Assembly (NCBI GenBank): GCA_045597645.1 | Contig: JAZLKM010000048.1 | Coordinates: 44,184-108,183, forward strand | Direction: 5' to 3' | Length of the DNA: 64,000 nucleotides | Origin: JAKSSE01 sp045597645 | Lineage (GTDB): Bacteria > Bacillota > Clostridia > Lachnospirales > Lachnospiraceae | Shown: in pieces, positions 51,846 to 60,142 of the stretch | Layout of the letters: each line of letters begins with the position of its first letter | How positions within the stretch are numbered: the stretch's first letter is position 1 | Position numbers and translations under genes: made by a program | Notes under the pieces: model-generated | Seen by the model: the letters and a program-made list of their open reading frames with translations, nothing else | The model's database searches: none | What the model was told of the DNA's origin: nothing

Positions 51846-52472
51846 ATGGGAAAAATAGTGTCAGTATATGAAAGTAAATTTGTGAAAGTCTTCGACCTTC
51901 AGTATGCAGAGGGAAAACATTACCTCAATGCAACAAGACGTAGTGAAGAGAATCTGGTGGCCGCAAAAAATATTGATGAGTTTAAATCTATGCTGCCAGA
52001 TGCAGTAAGCATTGCCGTTATATTAAAAGTAAAAGGTGAACCGGATAAGCTGTTGCTCAGCAGAGAGTACAGATATCCTGCAGCCCAGTTCCTATTAAGT
52101 CCGCCGGCAGGACTTATCGATTCAGAAGATGCAGACGGAGCGGATCCTCTCATTGCGACTGCAAAGCGTGAGTTGGCGGAAGAGACGGGCATAAAGGCTA
52201 CTTCAGCAGATGCTTTCCGGGTTATTAATCCACTGTTATTTAGTACGCCGGGGATGACAGACGAGAGTAATGCTTTGGTGGAAGCAATAATAGTTAGAGA
52301 TGAGATGCCAAACCTCTCTCAGGAAGGAGCGGTTGGTTCTGAAAAGTTTGACGGATTTGTATTGCTGACAAGAGAAGAAGCAAAGGAAGTGCTGACAAGA
52401 GGTACTGATGATAGAGGAATATTCTACTCGGTGTATACCTGGGCGGTACTTATGCATTTTGTGAATATGTAG
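51846..52472 (+). CDS. NUDIX hydrolase, ADP-ribose pyrophosphatase type
   Basis: 208 residues. NUDIX box from Gly at about 89 (AGLIDSEDADG...) to ATAKRELAEETGIKA; the loop between Gly and the RELAEETG core is a few residues longer than the 23-residue standard. The preceding LLSREYRYPAAQFLLSPPAG is the ADP-ribose pyrophosphatase type 'REYRxPxxxxxxExPAG' segment, here with Ser in place of the usual Glu. It likely hydrolyses ADP-ribose or a related nucleoside diphosphate derivative. Start ATG with GGAGAGAG. A symmetrical terminator follows. Confidence 0.85.
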   Translation: MGKIVSVYESKFVKVFDLQYAEGKHYLNATRRSEENLVAAKNIDEFKSMLPDAVSIAVILKVKGEPDKLLLSREYRYPAAQFLLSPPAGLIDSEDADGADPLIATAKRELAEETGIKATSADAFRVINPLLFSTPGMTDESNALVEAIIVRDEMPNLSQEGAVGSEKFDGFVLLTREEAKEVLTRGTDDRGIFYSVYTWAVLMHFVNM

Positions 52473-52492
52473 ATTGTGACAGCATAAAAAAT

Positions 52493-52519
52493 GCCTCCCC
52501 GAAGGGAGGCAAAATTTTT
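52493..52519. terminator. Bidirectional terminator between the NUDIX and alcohol dehydrogenase genes
   Basis: GCCTCCC (52493-52499) pairs with GGGAGGC (52504-52510) with a CGAA loop. On the - strand it is followed by A and six T; on the + strand by AAAA and five T. Confidence 0.85.
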
Positions 52520-52524
52520 GGCTA

Positions 52525-53742
52525 TTAGAAATCAACCTCAGTGTCATAGTAGCAGCACTTAAGGAGCTTCTCCATCTCTTCCTGCGAAGGCTGACGCGGA
52601 TTAGAACCGGTACAAGCATCAAGAAGAGCATTTGCTGCAATGCTAGGAAGTCTCTCAAGGAATACGTTCTCAGGAACGAAACCAACCTCAGCTGGGAGAC
52701 CATCAGCACCGTAATGATTAATGCTGTGAGGAATGTTAAGGTCATCGTTCATCTTGCGGAGATACTTGATAAGGAGTTCAACCTTCTCATCATCGTTTGA
52801 TCCGCCAAGCTTCATATAATCTGCAATAACACCATAGCGCTTCTTAGCAACAGGATCCTTTGCGTTGAAAGCAACTACCTTTGGAAGGTACATTGCGTTA
52901 GCAGCACCGTGGATGATATGTGCACCCTGATCCTCGAAGATAGCACCAGTTTTGTGAGCCATTGAGTGAACGATACCCAGAAGAGCGTTAGAGAATGCCA
53001 TACCAGCAAGACACTGTGCATTGTGCATGCGTCCTCTTGCAGCCATATCTCCGTTGTAAGAAGGAACCAAATCCTCCATAATCATCTCGATTGCATGGAT
53101 AGCAAGCGGGTCGGTGTAGTCGCAGTTAGCAGTAGATACATAAGCCTCTACAGCATGAGTCATAGCATCCATTCCGGTGTGAGCGGTAAGCTTAGCCGGC
53201 ATGGTCTCTGCAAGGTCAGAGTCAACGATAGCTACGTCAGGAGTAATCTCGAAGTCAGCGATAGGATACTTGATACCCTTTGAATAATCAGTAATGATAG
53301 AGAATGCTGTAACCTCGGTAGCGGTACCTGAAGTAGATGGGATAGCGCAGAAATGAGCTTTCTTGCGGAGCTCTGGAATACCAAATACCTTGCACATATC
53401 TTCAAAAGTGCACTCTGGATACTCATATTTAATCCACATAGCCTTTGCTGCATCGATAGGTGATCCACCACCCATAGCAACAATCCAGTCAGGCTCGAAC
53501 TCGAGCATAACCTTTGCACCATTCATAACGGTCTCAACAGATGGATCCGGCTCAACACCCTCAATGAGCTTTACTTCCATACCAGCTTCCTCGAGATAAG
53601 CCTGAGCTTTCTGAAGGAAACCGCCGCGCTTCATTGCGCCACCGCCGACAACAATAACAGCCTTCTTACCCTTTAAGGTTTTAAGGTTCTCAAGAGCACC
53701 TGCACCATGGTACAAATCTCTCGGTAAAGTAAAACGTCCCAT
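52525..53742 (-). CDS. Iron-containing alcohol dehydrogenase
   Basis: 405 residues. NAD(P)-binding GGGAMKRGG and AMGGGSPIDAAKAMWI, and the family metal site with Asp and His residues (DPLAIHAIEMIM; ALLGIVHSMAHKTGAIF; HGAANAMYLP). Group III alcohol dehydrogenases reduce acetaldehyde, butyraldehyde or other aldehydes in fermentation. Codon use is regular, suggesting high expression. ATG has GGAGG upstream. The leader holds an inverted repeat TTGGGA-ACC-TCCCAA (53774-53788), possibly an operator or hairpin. Confidence 0.95.
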   Translation of the reverse strand: MGRFTLPRDLYHGAGALENLKTLKGKKAVIVVGGGAMKRGGFLQKAQAYLEEAGMEVKLIEGVEPDPSVETVMNGAKVMLEFEPDWIVAMGGGSPIDAAKAMWIKYEYPECTFEDMCKVFGIPELRKKAHFCAIPSTSGTATEVTAFSIITDYSKGIKYPIADFEITPDVAIVDSDLAETMPAKLTAHTGMDAMTHAVEAYVSTANCDYTDPLAIHAIEMIMEDLVPSYNGDMAARGRMHNAQCLAGMAFSNALLGIVHSMAHKTGAIFEDQGAHIIHGAANAMYLPKVVAFNAKDPVAKKRYGVIADYMKLGGSNDDEKVELLIKYLRKMNDDLNIPHSINHYGADGLPAEVGFVPENVFLERLPSIAANALLDACTGSNPRQPSQEEMEKLLKCCYYDTEVDF

Positions 53743-53773
53743 TTTATTAGCCCTCCTATAAAAGTAGTAGTAC

Positions 53774-53788
53774 TTGGGAACCTCCCAA
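53774..53788. promoter_or_regulatory. Inverted repeat in the alcohol dehydrogenase leader
   Basis: TTGGGA (53774-53779) and TCCCAA (53783-53788) around ACC, about 35 bases before the start codon. It could be an operator or a small hairpin. Confidence 0.3.
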
Positions 53789-53912
53789 TTGATAAAATTT
53801 TAACACCTTTATTGTTAAATTGTAAATAAAAAGTTTGGTTTTGCTAGAAAAATTGTGCAAATTGCATTATGATATATCTTAATCTGATAAAAAATGAACG
53901 ATGGAGCTTTGT

Positions 53913-55565
53913 ATGTTGACGATTGTAAACGTATCCCTTCTTTTGGGGCTTATAGCAGTTATTGTGATGACTGTTTACCTGGGTAGCCAGATGGCCTCGG
54001 GTGAGCATTTCCTATTTATATTGGTGCTGTTTTTTACAGGACTTATTCTTCTTGGGAGCTTTATGGAATATAATGCTTCTTCTTCAGAAGCGGCATTGGA
54101 GTGGAACAAGGTGGCGTATCTGGGAAGGTGCTATGCTGAGTATGCACTTCTTGCGTTTACACTTAGATTCCTGGGAATTAAAGTTAGCCGGTGGAAGCAT
54201 CACGTTCTTATTTTTATTCACACAGTAATATACATTGCAGTGGCATTCTGCGATAGACATACTTGGTTCTGCAAGTCATATGATTATCGTGTGGACGCTG
54301 GTATTTATCATATTGTTGAGACTGCTGGACCGTTGCTTTATATACATAAGCTAATGATGCTATTTTACATAATAGTAATTCCGTGGGTGAGTATATCGTT
54401 TGCCATTCAGAATTCACATGACTGGCGCAAAAAGAACGCCATTGCGCTTTCTCTGTGTGCAATAGTGCCTGCATCTACATATGTAATGAATATTATGGGA
54501 ATGACTGGAGATTTAGATTTTACTCCGATGGCCTTTGTTGGAGCAGTGCTTGTCACATATTTTCTAGTGATAAGGGGACATCTGTTTGACGCTGTAGATA
54601 TAGCGAAGACAAGACTTATTGACTCGTTGGATGATGCGGTTATCGTTGTAAATGGCCAGCTTCAAGTTCTTTACATGAATGATGTTAGCAAGACAATATT
54701 TACAGATGTCAACGGCAACATGGAAGCATCGAATCTCATCAAGTCGATACTTAATACTGCGCAGACTCAGTTTGAGAGAAATAATCGCACATATGATATT
54801 CATGTGTCTGAGATACGAGGCAAGGATAGAACCATAGGATATTCTATGGTATTCGTGGACGTCACAGATCTGGTGGATCACGCAGGAATGCTGGAGCGGG
54901 AGGTGGATAAGAAGAGAAGAGAGCTGGAGAAGATTCAGCATCAAGTAATCATAAGCTTTGCGAATATCGTGGAAATGAGAGACGATACTACAGGGCAGCA
55001 CGTAAAGAGGACTACAGAATATGTTAAAGCTATAGCTAAGGAGCTTATGGTAAGACAAGTATTTCCGGAAATCGCTAACGATGATGATGTAGACAGAATT
55101 GCTAGTGCGGCAGCATTGCATGACATAGGAAAGATAGCAATTAGTGATTCTATTTTGCGCAAGCCGGGTAAGCTGACGGATGAAGAATTCGATGAGATTA
55201 AGACACATTCATCACTGGGAGGATTTATTATCCACGAGATACTGGAGGATGTGGGATATAGTGTATACCTTGACACAGCGATGGAAATGGCTGTGTCACA
55301 CCATGAGAAATGGGATGGAACGGGATATCCGAAGGGCTTAAGAGGAACTGAGATACCGATTTCTGCCAGAATAATGGCCATAGCGGATGTATTTGATGCT
55401 CTAATATCAAAAAGACAATATAAGGAAGCATTCTCGCTAGATAAAGCATTTGCGATTATAGAGGATTCTGCAGGCAAGCATTTTGACCCAACCCTGGTTG
55501 AGGTCTTTCTGGAAATGAGGCCTGAAATAGAGAAAATAGTGGAGACGTTTAAGGATGGAATGTGA
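53913..55565 (+). CDS. 7TM-PAS-HD-GYP protein, putative c-di-GMP phosphodiesterase
   Basis: 550 residues. Residues 1 to about 225 form a multi-helix block like the 7TM region of certain sensor kinases; about 235-325 is a PAS domain (DDAVIVVNGQLQVLYMNDVS); a short coiled coil precedes an HD-GYP domain (about 345-550). HD is AAALHDIGKIAISDSILRKP and GYP is SHHEKWDGTGYPKGLRG; the ligand residues are all present, so degradation of cyclic dinucleotides is expected. The layout matches the GGDEF protein at 17837 except for output and TraX. ATG 53913 is chosen for GGAG; ATG 53901 lacks a site. Confidence 0.92.
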   Translation: MLTIVNVSLLLGLIAVIVMTVYLGSQMASGEHFLFILVLFFTGLILLGSFMEYNASSSEAALEWNKVAYLGRCYAEYALLAFTLRFLGIKVSRWKHHVLIFIHTVIYIAVAFCDRHTWFCKSYDYRVDAGIYHIVETAGPLLYIHKLMMLFYIIVIPWVSISFAIQNSHDWRKKNAIALSLCAIVPASTYVMNIMGMTGDLDFTPMAFVGAVLVTYFLVIRGHLFDAVDIAKTRLIDSLDDAVIVVNGQLQVLYMNDVSKTIFTDVNGNMEASNLIKSILNTAQTQFERNNRTYDIHVSEIRGKDRTIGYSMVFVDVTDLVDHAGMLEREVDKKRRELEKIQHQVIISFANIVEMRDDTTGQHVKRTTEYVKAIAKELMVRQVFPEIANDDDVDRIASAAALHDIGKIAISDSILRKPGKLTDEEFDEIKTHSSLGGFIIHEILEDVGYSVYLDTAMEMAVSHHEKWDGTGYPKGLRGTEIPISARIMAIADVFDALISKRQYKEAFSLDKAFAIIEDSAGKHFDPTLVEVFLEMRPEIEKIVETFKDGM

Positions 55566-55621
55566 TACCTGCAAAAGTTGAAATTATTTGCCAATTATTT
55601 GATTTTTTTTGAGAAAACGAA

Positions 55622-55649
55622 TTTACATAATGCAAAAAAGGTATATAAT
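55622..55649 (+). promoter_or_regulatory. SigmaA-type promoter of the second chemoreceptor
   Basis: TTTACA (55622-55627), 16 bases, TATAAT (55644-55649), about 60 bases before the start codon. No sigma28-like site was found, unlike many chemoreceptor genes. Confidence 0.65.
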
Positions 55650-55712
55650 TAAACATAGTTTTTACCTATATAGAAAGACATCAATTTGCAGGGGGTTAAA
55701 AAGGAGGAAGCG

Positions 55713-57404
55713 ATGAAAGGAATAAAGGCGAAGGTTATTCTCACAATCATAGCGCCTGTGCTAATCGTAGTAGCTGTTATTATCAGCGTACTCGCACAGA
55801 GCCAGATTAACAAGGCAATGTCTTCACAAGTTGAGGATACGCTTGAGGGCATATGTCTTATGGCATCAGAAGCCACTTCAGATGACGATAGCTGCCATAA
55901 TTTTACATTGAACGAAAGTGGAGCTCTTATGAATGGCACTTTAGCAATTGACGGCGTGCTTCCTGCTTTCCAAAAAGTAAAGAATGATACAGGAGTTGAT
56001 GTCACTGTATTCTACGGTGATACAAGATATGTTACAACGGTTCCTAATGCAGTTGGTACAAAGGCGTCGGATGCAGTAATTGCAAGTGTATTAAAGGGTG
56101 GTAATACATATTTTTCAGATGATGCTGTTGTAAACGGTAAAGATTATTATGCTTTTTATGTTCCGGTAAGTGACGTAGAGGGCAATATAGTCGGTATGGT
56201 ATTTGCAGGACAGGCGCGCGCAGTAGTAACAGATGCCATAGAAAGCACTGTTAAAACTATTATTTTTGCAATGATTGCACTGGTTGTAGTGGCTATCTTG
56301 CTTGCGTTCTTCGTTATGAACACTATTACAAAGTCTTTGGGAGAAGGCGTAAAGGCACTGAATCTTGTAGCTCAGGGTGACCTTACAACCGAAATAGATG
56401 AGAAATTAACAAAGAAGAAGGATGAGTCAGGGGAGATTGCTATAGCAATTCAGAAGCTCCAGCATTCACTTAAGGATGTCATCACTCAGATTCAGAATAA
56501 GTCAGTTTCAGTAGCAGAGTCATCTGGCTCGCTTGGAGCTGCATCTCAGGATACAGCAGATGCAATTGGTCAGGTAGAGCAGGCTGTTACTGATATTGCA
56601 GAGGGTGCAACCTCTCAGGCAAATGATACAGTGTCTGCTACAAGCAGCATGGAAGAGATTGGCCGAATGGTTGAGAATACTCTTGAGACAGCTGGCTCGC
56701 TTTCAGATGGTGCTAAGAGCATGCTCGACAGCTCAGACAGAGCAGTAAAGGCGTTTGACAGCCTTAAGGAAGTAAATCAGCGTACCTCAGAAGCAATCGA
56801 GGAGATTTCAGCTCAGACAGACAAGACTAATGAGTCAGCACAGCAGATTGCTGAGGCGGTTAAGCTCATTGGTGACATCGCATCAGAGACCAATCTTCTT
56901 TCACTTAATGCTTCTATAGAGGCAGCTCGTGCAGGTGAGGCAGGACGTGGATTCGCAGTAGTTGCAGAGAGCATTAAGAAGCTTTCTGATGAGTCAGCTT
57001 CATCAGCTAAGCAGATTGAGGAAATCGTAAAGGCTCTTATTGAGGATTCTGAGAAGGCTGTAGGTACCATGGAGAATACCAAGACTATTGTAAGCCAGCA
57101 GAATGAGATTGTTGAGCAGACTAGCGATGAGTTTGTCAATGTTATCGATGGAATCAAGGCATCTTCACTTCAGATTGAAGAGATCGCAAAATGCTCTACG
57201 GCTCTTGAGAGCAAGAAGAATGAGATCGTTGGAATCATCGAGTCACTTTCAGCTATAGCTGAAGAGAATGCGGCAACTACTGAGCAGACCTCAGCTTCTG
57301 CATCAGAGGTTACTGCTAATATCCAGGAGATCACAGCTTCTGCGCAGATGCTTGCAGGTATAGCAGATGAATTGAAGCAGACTGTTGGCGTCTTCAAGAT
57401 CTAA
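55713..57404 (+). CDS. Methyl-accepting chemotaxis protein with single Cache-type sensor
   Basis: 563 residues. TM1 (about 7-28), an extracellular Cache-like domain (about 30-180; VDVTVFYGDTRYVTTVPNAV; YYAFYVPVSDVEGNIVGMVF), TM2 (about 185-210), HAMP, then the signalling coiled coil with the tip ETNLLSLNASIEAARAGEAG and C-terminal methylation helix. It shares the sensor type and length with the receptor at 37937-39622, so both may sense related ligands. ATG 55713 follows AAGGAGG; the TTG 27 bases upstream is unlikely. Ended by a strong terminator. Confidence 0.95.
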   Translation: MKGIKAKVILTIIAPVLIVVAVIISVLAQSQINKAMSSQVEDTLEGICLMASEATSDDDSCHNFTLNESGALMNGTLAIDGVLPAFQKVKNDTGVDVTVFYGDTRYVTTVPNAVGTKASDAVIASVLKGGNTYFSDDAVVNGKDYYAFYVPVSDVEGNIVGMVFAGQARAVVTDAIESTVKTIIFAMIALVVVAILLAFFVMNTITKSLGEGVKALNLVAQGDLTTEIDEKLTKKKDESGEIAIAIQKLQHSLKDVITQIQNKSVSVAESSGSLGAASQDTADAIGQVEQAVTDIAEGATSQANDTVSATSSMEEIGRMVENTLETAGSLSDGAKSMLDSSDRAVKAFDSLKEVNQRTSEAIEEISAQTDKTNESAQQIAEAVKLIGDIASETNLLSLNASIEAARAGEAGRGFAVVAESIKKLSDESASSAKQIEEIVKALIEDSEKAVGTMENTKTIVSQQNEIVEQTSDEFVNVIDGIKASSLQIEEIAKCSTALESKKNEIVGIIESLSAIAEENAATTEQTSASASEVTANIQEITASAQMLAGIADELKQTVGVFKI

Positions 57405-57436
57405 TAGAAAAGAATTAGTAAAAATATTATACTTTA

Positions 57437-57468
57437 GGCAGCCGTATCAACGCGGCTGCCTTATTTTT
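57437..57468 (+). terminator. Terminator of the second chemoreceptor
   Basis: GGCAGCCG (57437-57444) pairs perfectly with CGGCTGCC (57453-57460), followed by TTATTTTT. Confidence 0.9.
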
Positions 57469-57484
57469 ATGAAGAGGGGACGAG

Positions 57485-58255
57485 ATGGGACTCAATAAAG
57501 AGGATGAACAGATTATAAAGCGAATATTGGACCTGGCAAAAACGTCATACAATCAGAATCGATATACGTTTTCTCACTTTCTAACAGTTGATGAACAGGG
57601 ACTGGTGGACACCAATGCCAAGGAATTATCTTATGTGCATTATGAGATGTTTGGAGGACATGAGTGCTGCGAGAGGCAGATAATACGGTTTGGAGATGAG
57701 GAGAACCTGGGATATAAGGAGGAATTTCCAATAACCACTCTGCGAATAGAGCCTCTTGTTGAAAAATTTTCAGATGAGCTAGGGCATAGAGATTATCTGG
57801 GTGCGCTTATGAATCTTGGAATAAAGAGAGAGTTTCTGGGAGATATAATAGTGAAAGAGAAAAGCGCCTATGTTTTTTGCCTGTCAGATATATCAGATTA
57901 TGTCCGCAAGGAACTGACAAGGATAAAGCATACAAGTGTGAAGATTACAGCTGTTGATGATGGAGCAAATATAGAGGAACTGTCACGGGAGCTGGAGGAT
58001 TTTGAGGTCCTTGTGAGCGCCCCTAGATTCGATGCGATTGTAGCAGCAATATGCAAGCTGTCCAGAGGCCAAGCGCAGCAGCTGTTTGTGGCGAAAAAGG
58101 TATTGCTGAACAATAGAGTGTGCGAAAATAACAGTGCTGTGGTTAAACCTAATAGTACAATAACAATAAGAGGATATGGTAAGTATATTTATATAGGAGA
58201 AGGCGGAAAAACTAGAAAAGATAGAGTATATGTGCACCTACAAAGGTATGTATGA
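57485..58255 (+). CDS. YlmH-like S4-domain RNA-binding protein
   Basis: 256 residues. The YlmH-type N-terminal domain (about 1-90; YTFSHFLTVDEQ, PITTLRIEPL) and middle region (HRDYLGALMNLGIKREFLGD, a recognisable YlmH block) are followed by an S4 RNA-binding domain (about 180-250; PRFDAIVAAICKLSRGQAQQ, VLLNNRVCENNSAVVKPNST). YlmH binds the 50S subunit and helps rescue stalled nascent-chain complexes in B. subtilis. In many Firmicutes it lies in the cell-division cluster after sepF; here it stands alone. GAGGGG precedes the ATG. Confidence 0.92.
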   Translation: MGLNKEDEQIIKRILDLAKTSYNQNRYTFSHFLTVDEQGLVDTNAKELSYVHYEMFGGHECCERQIIRFGDEENLGYKEEFPITTLRIEPLVEKFSDELGHRDYLGALMNLGIKREFLGDIIVKEKSAYVFCLSDISDYVRKELTRIKHTSVKITAVDDGANIEELSRELEDFEVLVSAPRFDAIVAAICKLSRGQAQQLFVAKKVLLNNRVCENNSAVVKPNSTITIRGYGKYIYIGEGGKTRKDRVYVHLQRYV

Positions 58256-58274
58256 TATACGATTGTAGGTGCAC
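58232..58274. repeat. Long inverted repeat across the end of the YlmH-like gene
   Basis: GTGCACCTACAA (58232-58243) and TTGTAGGTGCAC (58263-58274), a perfect 12-base stem with a 19-base loop that contains the stop codon. It could be a terminator for both converging genes, though the T-run afterwards is weak (ATTTAATTTT). Confidence 0.6.
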
Positions 58275-58285
58275 AGCATTTAATT

Positions 58286-60070
58286 TTAGATAAGCTTAAA
58301 TAGCATATTCATTCCAGGAGTCAGGTTGCCGGATACCTCGGCGCCTGTTTTTTTGCCATCATTATTGCGTGACTGACGTTCCATGGTGCCAGACAGAGTG
58401 TGATTATAGTTAATACTTTGCAAGCTTGATTTACCATCAGGAAGAACGATAGAAGCTGTCTCTTCATATGGAAGATCAGAGCGGATAATTATGTAATCAT
58501 TATCGTATATAAATAGCTGAATACCTGCAGGTGCATTAATTAGGGCGACTTTTGTTTCTTTTATGAAAAGCATACGTATGGCAGAAAGCACCTCACTGGG
58601 ATAATGATACAAGTCTCCCATATCATCTGGGATAGTAATAATTGAGATAGTTCCGTTGCCGTATGACCAACTCAGTATGATGGGGAAGTTATTGTCATTG
58701 CCGTATGCGCCAGCAATCTCCCACACATCATTAGTACAGTAGTCAAGCTGAGGAATGATGATCTTCTTGTCAGAATGGAAATTTCCACTTATGTTTACTC
58801 CGTGGTTTTGTGATACACAATAATCTTTAATAAAAGCTTTTTTGTCGGTGACAGTTACGTTACCGAATTCCAGAAAATCTTCGCCCAAGCCTTTTACAAA
58901 ACCACTTGTTACAATTACATCTCCGCCGCTGGCTAGTGTGCTTTGCATTTTTGCGATAATATCAGTATCGGACAGAGCAGATTCGGCCAAAAACACAGCT
59001 TTTGATTTCTGAGGATATACAAGTGACATCTCCATAGGAATGCCGCATTGTCCCAGATAGCTGTGTAGATTTTTTTCTCCATAACCGTCTGAAGGATGGT
59101 ATGCACCTACGCCGACAGGATTGCCCAGCATGCCAAGGTACTCATCTACTTCATCAAGCATAGGGGCAAGCACGCCTGGAAAAACTTTAAATGCAGGATC
59201 AAATAGAAGTGAACCTAAGCAGAAAAGGGTAATTTCACCAGCTTTAGCAAACAGGGACAGATATGCCTGCTCGATGTAAGAAGTAATATTGTATGTGCAC
59301 TCATAAGGATCAAACCATGCACCAAGATTTGAGCCGGAATCATTGCTGCCATAAAGACGCATGGTGTTGTAGCTTAAATACTTTGGAAGATGCTGCTGAG
59401 AATATGAGGGATTGCGTGTCTCGGTACCAGTGTAAATAGTATCGAACATAGAGGTGTCAGTCGCTAAGTCGTATCCTGTTTCATTAAAATCTTCAAACCA
59501 CTGTGGAAATTTGACAATGACGTTAACATTTGGATTAATCGCCTTCGCGGGTTTCATAATGAGCTCATCAGTAACCCACTTCTTTTGTTCTAGTCTAAAC
59601 TGCTTCCAGGTCCTGTTACCTTTTTTCTTTATGCACTCAGGACAACGACAATTAATGAAATAAAAGTCATCGAAGATGAACTCGTCAAAAATTTCAGCAT
59701 TAGTCTTAACAGCATTAAGCAGATAATCCTGACCTTTTTGGGTAGAATAGCATAAGGAAGCAAAACCAAATTCAGGATTTTCATCTGAGCAGGTAGTAAT
59801 ACCTCCTGCGGTGTCTATACCTTTGCTTTCAAAATAGTTTTTTAACTCAATCAGATGATTTCGTTCTATGGTTTCAAAACCGCGAAAATCCTCTAGATAT
59901 ACTCGCCCAACGTTCATACTCCCGAAAGCAGAATTGAATTGCTGATCAAAGGAATCTAAATCTGTGATAGAATTTAAATTCCCTACGGGACAGTAGATGG
60001 CGAGATTAAAGTTTTTGTAGCTTTTCTTTTTGATTCTTCTTTGTACTGCTGGTAAATCTGTTCTGTTCAT
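58286..60070 (-). CDS. Uncharacterised protein, probably TIM-barrel glycosidase-like
   Basis: 594 residues, no signal peptide. Alternating strands and helices over the first 340 residues suggest a TIM barrel: FNLAIYCPVGNLNSI, VGRVYLEDFRG, EFIFDDFYFINCRCPECIKK (two acidic residues and a CRCPEC motif) and VNVIVKFPQWFEDFNETGYD. Residues about 350-440 resemble the beta-galactosidase trimerisation/GATase-like fold (KAVFLAESALSDTDIIAKMQ; GGDVIVTSGFVKGLG). The C-terminus is beta-rich. This order resembles GH42-like enzymes, but no clear catalytic pair was recognised. ATG 60070 follows AGGAGGG. Flanked by a hydrogenase gene upstream; role unassigned. Confidence 0.55.
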   Translation of the reverse strand: MNRTDLPAVQRRIKKKSYKNFNLAIYCPVGNLNSITDLDSFDQQFNSAFGSMNVGRVYLEDFRGFETIERNHLIELKNYFESKGIDTAGGITTCSDENPEFGFASLCYSTQKGQDYLLNAVKTNAEIFDEFIFDDFYFINCRCPECIKKKGNRTWKQFRLEQKKWVTDELIMKPAKAINPNVNVIVKFPQWFEDFNETGYDLATDTSMFDTIYTGTETRNPSYSQQHLPKYLSYNTMRLYGSNDSGSNLGAWFDPYECTYNITSYIEQAYLSLFAKAGEITLFCLGSLLFDPAFKVFPGVLAPMLDEVDEYLGMLGNPVGVGAYHPSDGYGEKNLHSYLGQCGIPMEMSLVYPQKSKAVFLAESALSDTDIIAKMQSTLASGGDVIVTSGFVKGLGEDFLEFGNVTVTDKKAFIKDYCVSQNHGVNISGNFHSDKKIIIPQLDYCTNDVWEIAGAYGNDNNFPIILSWSYGNGTISIITIPDDMGDLYHYPSEVLSAIRMLFIKETKVALINAPAGIQLFIYDNDYIIIRSDLPYEETASIVLPDGKSSLQSINYNHTLSGTMERQSRNNDGKKTGAEVSGNLTPGMNMLFKLI

Positions 60071-60142
60071 AAGACCCTCCTGCTTAAAAGACAAATTGGT
60101 TTGCTAAAAAACTATATTAAAAACTATATAAAAAACTTAGTA

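Noticed and set aside
53812..53829. Possible Rex operator upstream of the alcohol dehydrogenase gene (TTGTTAA then TAAATAA)
   Set aside because: Only the left half fits the Rex consensus; the right half matches about 4 of 7 positions, within chance for A+T-rich DNA.
54564..55594. Two long - strand frames opposite the HD-GYP gene
   Set aside because: Antisense to an intact HD-GYP domain; the translated sequences are Ser/Ile/Tyr-rich shadows.
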